Shown in pieces: positions 57,391 to 64,000 of a stretch of 64,000 nucleotides of DNA. Source of the DNA: Aedes albopictus (Eukaryota; Arthropoda; Insecta; Diptera; Culicidae). The position numbers were made by a program, and so were the translations under genes. The notes below the pieces were generated by a model. It was given only the letters and a program-made list of their open reading frames with translations. It was not told the DNA's origin and did no database searches. The DNA is taken from the NCBI RefSeq assembly GCF_035046485.1, contig NC_085137.1:450174980-450238979 (forward strand). Direction: 5' to 3'. How positions within the stretch are numbered: the first letter of the stretch is position 1; each line of letters starts with the position of its first letter.

Positions 57391-58400
57391 TAACTACGAA
57401 ATGCACGATCATCTATGCTCATGCTCATGTAGGGTATGTGTACCGTTCCTTGGCCTAATATGCCAGCCGCCTTGACAATTTTGACCATAACTCGTGAATT
57501 AATAGCAGTATAAATGATGTCTTCACTCTATCACGCACTCTAGGCAGTGCATGTTTCTGCAATTGGAAGTAAACTAGCATAAATATTCAAGAACTTAGTT
57601 AATTACGTTGAAAAGATTCGATGCGATGGTATGCAACGTTGGTCTACGGTACAAAAATTGGCCTATTAGTGGATACAACGTTGGCCTATTGCTTTCCAAA
57701 CGCTAGAACCACTTATTCTATATATTTTTAATATTTCTGCTGAAGTATTATCACTGTTTGTTCACCAATCTTGCTTTCAAATTACATTTTCGGAGCCAAA
57801 TTTTCATATAACTATAAAGAAATAACTTAAACTAAATTTCTTTCTTAATTTAGTAACGAAAACAATGCAACTCCATTTTTGTGTTATATTTTAACAGTCA
57901 CCGCACAAAAAACCTCTCTTCCCGTTCCTTCTTTCTGGTTCAATCGCAAGCAATGTGGTTGACGTCATTTTTTCGGTGTTGTTGACGTCACTTTACTGAT
58001 GGGCCAAGATTTGGGTACATAGTGAAAAAAATGTCCTCAATATTCGGCCCACATTTAATTTGTAAAATAGTTATTTTTCTTTGAAAACAAATATACAAGA
58101 TCATAATAGCGTCTTTGACCGTCGCATAAAATGTTCAGTTATCGAAAAGTCAATTCGAAATGTTCCAGAATCAGGCCATTTAAGATCATGTATATAGACT
58201 ACCCACTAAGCCGAAGAATCATGGCGTCTACAAAAGCTAAACAAAGTGGCATTTTCATTCAATTTTAATGCTCCAAAATGCTAAAATTGAAACGAAATGT
58301 TACAGTTGTGTGGCGCATAGCTTTTTCGATCTCCAGTTATGCGTGTTTGTTTGAGTTTTTGGTTAACGTTAAGATAGGCCGAATGAGGGGACTATGCCAA
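57391..58400. other. AT-rich spacer with paired CRE sites
   Basis: No gene. Two exact TGACGTCA palindromes (57960-57967; 57983-57990) 23 bp apart are consensus CREB/ATF sites. They lie about 0.5 kb upstream of the GC-rich candidate first exon, so a promoter-proximal role is possible but unproven. Confidence 0.4.
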
Positions 58401-59201
58401 CGAAGCATCCCGATACCCTATATAGAGTTTGGAATGCTTCTTATCGCATACCCTCACACGCAGCAACAACGACGACAACGATCAACGAACGCTCGACGGT
58501 CGGTGGGCAAAGAGTAGTGACGGGGTTGTGCGGTTTCTCTTCGACCGACCAAGCGACCGACGACAGGCTCAGTGGTGCGCAGTGCAGCCTGGGTTGACTG
58601 GGCTTCGAAAGGTGCGCCCCGCTGCTCTGAGCTCAGATGTGTGACGACCTCGGTCGTTCGCGGGTGGCTTCGGTTTGGTGTGTTCGATCGCTAGTGGAGT
58701 TTCGGAGTTTTTGAACTGGCGAATGGTGGTCGTGGGCCGTTGTAAACAATTTGTTTGGATTGGGTCAAGAATTCGAGTTCGTGAGTGGTGGTGGGGTAGT
58801 GAGCGAGGAAAGGATCATCGAGTCAAGTGCATTCTCGATTGTTGTTGTAATCGTGGCTGCAAGAGAGGGATTGTGCTTTGACGGAGTTTGAGTCCCAAGT
58901 TTGTGGGTCAAAAGTGAGTGGGCGGTGGCGACACAGGCAGAACGGATGGCTTTCATTCATGATTTTCTCCTTGATGAAGAAAAATTCTGAGAATGAAGTG
59001 TGTGTCGATCGGAGAACGATCAACTGAACAAGTTAATCAAGTGAGCTTCTGTGGTGGCTTTTCGAAGAAACGGAAACATCGGTTCAAGTAAGAAAATCGA
59101 GTTAAGTGACCAGAACTGGTGACTGTCTGAGTTTCGAAAGGGGACAGGATGTTGTGCGAGGCCAATCGGATTAGCTGAACGGATTTATTGAGCGGAACAA
59201 G
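58400..59201 (+). other. Candidate 5' non-coding exon (donor at 59201)
   Basis: About 800 bp of GC/CpG-richer sequence with no long ORF, ending GGAACAAG|GTATGTATG, a strong donor. Base composition and the donor fit a 5' UTR exon of a plus-strand gene whose coding exons lie to the right of the window. The start is approximate; an Inr-like CTCAGTG occurs near 58568. Short ORFs here overlap in several frames and are not credible. Confidence 0.4.
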
Positions 59202-59990
59202 GTATGTATGTGCAAAATCGTTATTTGACATTCACCTTCGACTACCATTTTAAGGTTCGATTAAAATTTTAATTTATTCTATATGATTATAAAAATAATA
59301 GTTTAGAATCAAAGCGTTTGAGAATCTTCTGCCACCAGTAAAAGAGATTGTAAAATATATCACAAACAGTGTTAGTAAAATCTCAAATCAATCATAAATC
59401 AATTGCTAAAAATTCTAGCTTGCAGATAAATTGAAATCGTGCTTTGTACATGTCATACCATGAACTTATCAACGATTGTTGTTAGGAAATCCATAATTTT
59501 TCGTTAGTAACACTGTTCGTATAAAACTAGAACCCACACCTATTTGGATTTTTTTTTAAGTAGTCATTGGATATTCATCCAGGTTTGCCACTACACATTT
59601 AGTAGGAAAAAAATATAGTAAATCCTTTCAAAGTACACTCAAGGACTGAAATTGTAAGCAACATTCTGAAACTCTTATAAAAATCTAATTAAACGTAAAT
59701 AAATTCAAAAGTTACTCCAAAGTATCTATTGACAGATTCACGAAGGGATCCGGAATTTCTAAAAGAATATTAAATTCTACCACAAAGTTAAAGATTGTGC
59801 TTAGATTAAACTCTCAAATTTTTGAGAATTTTGTTGTTACTAAATTTATTTTCCTATGGAGCGTCTTTGTAATTTTTCTCGTTTTTAGTAACTCATTTTC
59901 AGCGTTAGTGATGTTGTTGTGTACTTTGTAGATTCGTAAGTGACAAGATTAATCTAGTTTAGTTATTTTGCTTTTTAAAACAATATTGAT
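59202..59990. other. AT-rich non-coding stretch
   Basis: No ORF, repeat or RNA recognised. It would be intron sequence if the donor at 59201 is real. Confidence 0.4.
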
Positions 59991-61260
59991 TTAATTACAT
60001 CTTATTTCCAAAACTTCTAATAAAATTTCTTCTTTGATTTCTCCAAGGCGTTCATTAGGATTTCCTCTTGAGATTTCAAGCCGAAAATTAATCATCGAGT
60101 TCATTCCGAAGATTCTATGGATTATTCTAGGAATATCTTCGGACTTCAATCTAAGATTTTCTTAAGAGATCTCGAGAACCGCTCCAAAAGTTCCTACAGT
60201 GATTCCAATGAACTTCACTAAGAATTCCTTCATAAATTTCTCCATAGATTTTATCCAGGGATTGTTTCAGGAAACTTTTAATGGATTTCTCCAGCAACCG
60301 AATCTTCATTTTTTTTGTATTCTTCCAATTTTTTTTTGAAAATTTTCCTAGGAAACTTTTTTTTTTGGTCGCCCTGGTACCGCCCTGGTACCCTTCCTAC
60401 CAGAATTACAGCAAGAAACCCAAATGGGGTATCCCGGGATTGTAACAGTAATTATTACTGTTATTCCATCATACATACCTAACGTGTTTTATGCAGGGAT
60501 TCCTCCATATTTTCTTAAGATTTTTATTTCGAAATCTCCCCACCCCAGCACTTTTGTTCCGAATTTTCTGAAGTTCATTCAGGTATTCCTTTAGCAATAC
60601 CTCTGGTGATTTCTCGTGAAATCCGTCTACGGATTTTTCAATTGATTCCTCTGGATAGAGGAGCATTTCTCCAGATATTCCTCCATGGACTCCACTTGAA
60701 AATCTTCCATGGATGCCTAAAGAATTTTCTCCATGTATTCTTTCAGAAATCGGCGTGAGATATTATCCAGAGAATATTTCAGAAAATATTCAATGAATTG
60801 ATTTACAAAGTTGTTCCACAATTTTTTTTTTGTTTAGAGAGACTTTACCTCTGGGGCATTCGTCTCTGAGTTCCACAAATTCCATCGTAAATTGCTTTAG
60901 ATTTTCCCATAGCCATTCTTTTAGAGTTTCTTCCCCAAAATTTCTTCAAGGATTTCTCAAAAAAATCCATGACAAATTCATAAAAAAAAACCTTCATCCT
61001 TTAGAAAACTATTCGGGAATTATTTAGGAAAATTATCAACATGTTACTTCAAGATTTCCTCCAGCGATTACTTCAAAAAATCAAAAATTTAGTAATCATT
61101 CTCATAGTACTTGTATAAAAAATCTTCCAAAGATTCCTTAAAAATTTCTGAAAAGTTTCCACAAGAAATTTTCTCAAGAATTTAGACAATTTTCGCTGGA
61201 TTTCTTCAAAAATATAAACCCGAGAAATCCCTTCACACCCGAGCAGGAGAGAATAGATGA
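59991..61260. repeat. Degenerate 12/24-bp-period array, block 8
   Basis: TTCCTCTTGAGATTTC, TTCCTCCATGGACTCC and similar at 12-nt steps, interrupted by AT-rich pieces. Confidence 0.7.
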
Positions 61261-62060
61261 TGATTTTTTTTGCGATTATGATTCATAAAATGGACTTAAA
61301 AAACTTTTGACTTAACTTAAAGTTGTTAACACGGGAGAAAATAATAACGATAAGATTAGTTTTTAATAAAACGCCATATTAGCCACAACTTTAACATCGC
61401 TTCAAAATTCAAGATGGTCATTATAGTTCAGTTATATTCCATCAAATTAACTTAAATATAAATATGTTATGAAAGGAAGTAAATATCCGATGATAAATTG
61501 AAACAAGTTGTATAGTATGTATGAAGTAGTATGAAGTAGAATCTGAGATTACCGTCTTAGTAGCAAAAGAGCAATGCCGGATATTTCCTCGCTCTTAAAT
61601 CGCTATAAGTTTTTTCTCATAAATAATTTAAAGTTGTGTCAAATGTTTTTCAAATCTCTTTATATAAGTCATGAATGATTAAAATTTCATTGCATTCGAT
61701 TCATTGAATCCGAAGATATACCAGTTCAAAGTTGGCAATCAGATAATTATTCTCAAATTTTGACCATTGATAGACAACTAGTTGTCCAACTTACAGTAAA
61801 AATCTGAGAATTTTTGATAAAAAGTTATAGCTAGTTAACCGTTTTTTTGAAAAGTGAAAACTTTGCATGTCCCAATAATCATTTTGTCTTTCCCCTGTAT
61901 AGAAAATTTTGCCTGTTTCGATCATTTTGTCTATCCCCTGTACCTATGCAATATCAAAATAAGCGGTTTCCAATACCAGGATAACCGACCAATACCTTGT
62001 CTTGGTATCATACCTGACTTTGCTATGTTGCAGTTATGTGTCAGTTATTCGTTCCTGTTC
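61261..62060. other. AT-rich spacer
   Basis: It contains an imperfect repeat, CTTTCCCCTGTATAGAAAATTTTGCCTG then CATTTTGTCTATCCCCTGTACC (about 61890-61940). No gene. Confidence 0.4.
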
Positions 62061-64000
62061 GGGTAAATTCTTTCAAAGATTTTTCGATTTTTCCATAGAT
62101 TCTCCAAGAAACTTCTCAAGGGATTCCTTCGGATATTAATATAAAAGCTTCTTCCAAGATAGTAATCTAAAATTATCTAGATTTTTTTAGAAAATCCAGA
62201 TTCAGTGTATTCAGTGGTATATACTACCCGCCATAAATATGGAATCGTATAATGCAACACTCACACTGAATATTGAAGCACGCTAAAAAGTATTGCATCA
62301 CCCTGAAATGTGATTATTTCAGATCTTTGAGGCACAAATCACTTATCACCACCCTAATGCTCTTTGAAAATGCAACTTGTACCCACAACAGTAAACATGT
62401 CTTCGGTGCTCAGAAATTCCTCCAGGGCATTCGAAAAATTTCTCCAAAGATTCCACAAGAAATGACTGCTGCAATTATTACCCGGGTTCTCCCATAAAAC
62501 TATTTCAAGGATTCATTTGGAACTTTGCATCCTACAGAAAGTCTTCCTAAAGTTACACTTGGGACTCAATTAGAAATTTCTCAAAGAATTCTTTAAAAAA
62601 ATCTTCCACAGAATGTTTTAGACATTCTTCCCGGGTTCCTTGATAAATTCTTTAAGAAATTCCTCCAGAACAATTCCTTCAAAATATATTTAATGAATTT
62701 CTTCATAACTGAAAACTAGGAAAATTTTCAGGAACTTTTTTAGAAATTAGTCTAAGATTTCTCCGGAAATTTTGCCATGGAATCCATTAAGAAATCTTCC
62801 ATGTATGCTCTTAGAAATTTCTCTCCGAAGTCTCTCATAAATACCGGTGGTAGGTCTGAGACATTCACTAGGGATTATTTTAGAAATTGGTCACCAAAAC
62901 TGTGCCAGACATTCCTTCGTTTTCTATTGAAACTCTTTCAGAGTTTCTTTCCCACAATTTATCCAAGGGTATTTCTAGAAAACTTCCATGACATTCTTCC
63001 AGTTTCTTCAAGAAGTTTTCTCAAGAATGGCTCAAGAAAGTTCTTCAGGCATGCACAAACAATTCCTTAAAAGTTTTCTTCGGAATTTTTTCCAATGGTG
63101 TTTTATAGATTCCTTCAGGGATTTCGCAAGTTTTCTCTGGATTTTTTTAGAAATAACTTCATAAACTCTTTCAAAGATTCCTCAAGAACTTTTTCCAGAG
63201 ATTCTTCAAGAAACTTCTCCAGGGAGTCTTTCGGATTTTTATCTAAAAGTTTCTACAGAAATTTGTTCCAATGATTCATTAAAAAAGTCCTCCACGAATG
63301 CCTACAGGGAATCCTTCAAAAAATCTCCTGGGGATTTCGATAGAAAACCCACCAGAGATTTAGTAATTTCTCCAGGGATTCATTCCAAAATATTCGACAG
63401 ATTCTTTCTAGAAATTGTTTCAGAAAGTTCTTGAACATTTCGTTTAAAAAACCTCCAAAGATTGCTCCATAAATTTCCGCAGAGTTGCTGTCATGAAAGT
63501 TTCCAGGGATTTTTTTGAACGCTTCACTTCCGAGATTCCTTCCGAGATTCCTTCGTTAATTTCACCAGGAACTCTTTTAAAAACTTCAGCGATTCATTCG
63601 GAAATTTGCTTCTTTCAAAAATGTCTTCAGGGATTTGTACATACATTTTCCAACGATTCCTTTGAAAACCTTACAAAGATTTCTTTACTTTTCCTCCACA
63701 GATCCCTTCATCGATTCTTTCTGAAATCTCTAAAGAGTATTCTTTAAGAAATTTTCCCTGGGAATGAATAACCCAAAGTTTTCTTCAAAAACTCTTTTAG
63801 GAGCTCCTCAAGAAAATCATCCAGGGGTTTCAAAATAATTTCCTCCAGGAATTCTTTCAGGAAACACGAGTAGCTCTCCTTTAAAAAAGTTCATGAAGGT
63901 TCTTTTAGAATTGTCTCTATATATTTCTCCCCAATGTTCCGAAAACTCTTTCGGAAAATCTTTAATAAATCGCTTCCGAAATTTCTTCATAGCTGCCTTT
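62061..64000. repeat. Degenerate 12/24-bp-period array, block 9 (runs off the window)
   Basis: TTCCTCCAGGGATTC, TTTCTCCAGAGATTC and AAATTCTTTCAGG variants to the end of the window. Plus ORFs 62777-63070 and 63493-63747 are Ser/Phe-rich periodic artefacts. Confidence 0.8.

Overview
The window looks like nuclear DNA of a culicine mosquito (Aedes-like). The evidence is spliced genes with GT-AG introns, intronless pol III tRNA genes with T-run terminators, an insect Inr+DPE core promoter, several LINE families, tRNA-headed SINEs, many MITEs, and long blocks of a degenerate 12/24-bp repeat. I inferred the species group from this repeat repertoire; I could not search a database.

Layout. 1-4444 (minus): two adjacent protein genes of an uncharacterised animal family. 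A six-exon gene encodes a 560-aa SAM-like protein, and its TGA overlaps by ATGA the start of a C2H2 zinc-finger protein ORF (503 aa). 4.7-13.3 kb: 12-bp-period arrays, MITEs with clear target-site duplications, a TTAA-flanked element carrying a SINE, and two tandem repeat arrays (about 295-bp and 152-bp units), ending at a tRNA-Glu(TTC) gene. 13.4-39.1 kb (minus): one muscle-type Ig/FN3 gene in three coding exons (38698-38761, 36694-38430, 14564-16587). The reading phase closes exactly to 1274 aa, with an N-myristoylation motif at the start and a hydrophobic membrane anchor at the end. Its 20.1-kb second intron is filled with transposons: a nearly intact RNase H-bearing LINE flanked by a 259-bp direct repeat, SINEs, and decayed RTE-like LINEs nested in one another.

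39.1-59.2 kb: TATA-less Inr/DPE promoter of the muscle gene; tRNA-Leu(AAG); a 4.4-kb hAT-like element (8-bp TSD) whose interior is mostly 12-bp-period repeat; a second, inverted copy of the RTE-like LINE found in the intron; a third RTE-like LINE carrying a 166-bp insertion with a hammerhead-ribozyme-like core; and two GC-rich stretches ending in good splice donors (51329, 59201) that may be first exons of a plus-strand gene lying to the right. 59.2-64 kb: AT-rich non-coding DNA and more 12-bp-period array.

Only three protein genes look like real genes rather than mobile-element remnants: the SAM-like gene, the zinc-finger ORF (itself possibly of transposon origin) and the Ig/FN3 muscle gene. 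Most other long reading frames are LINE remnants or shadows.
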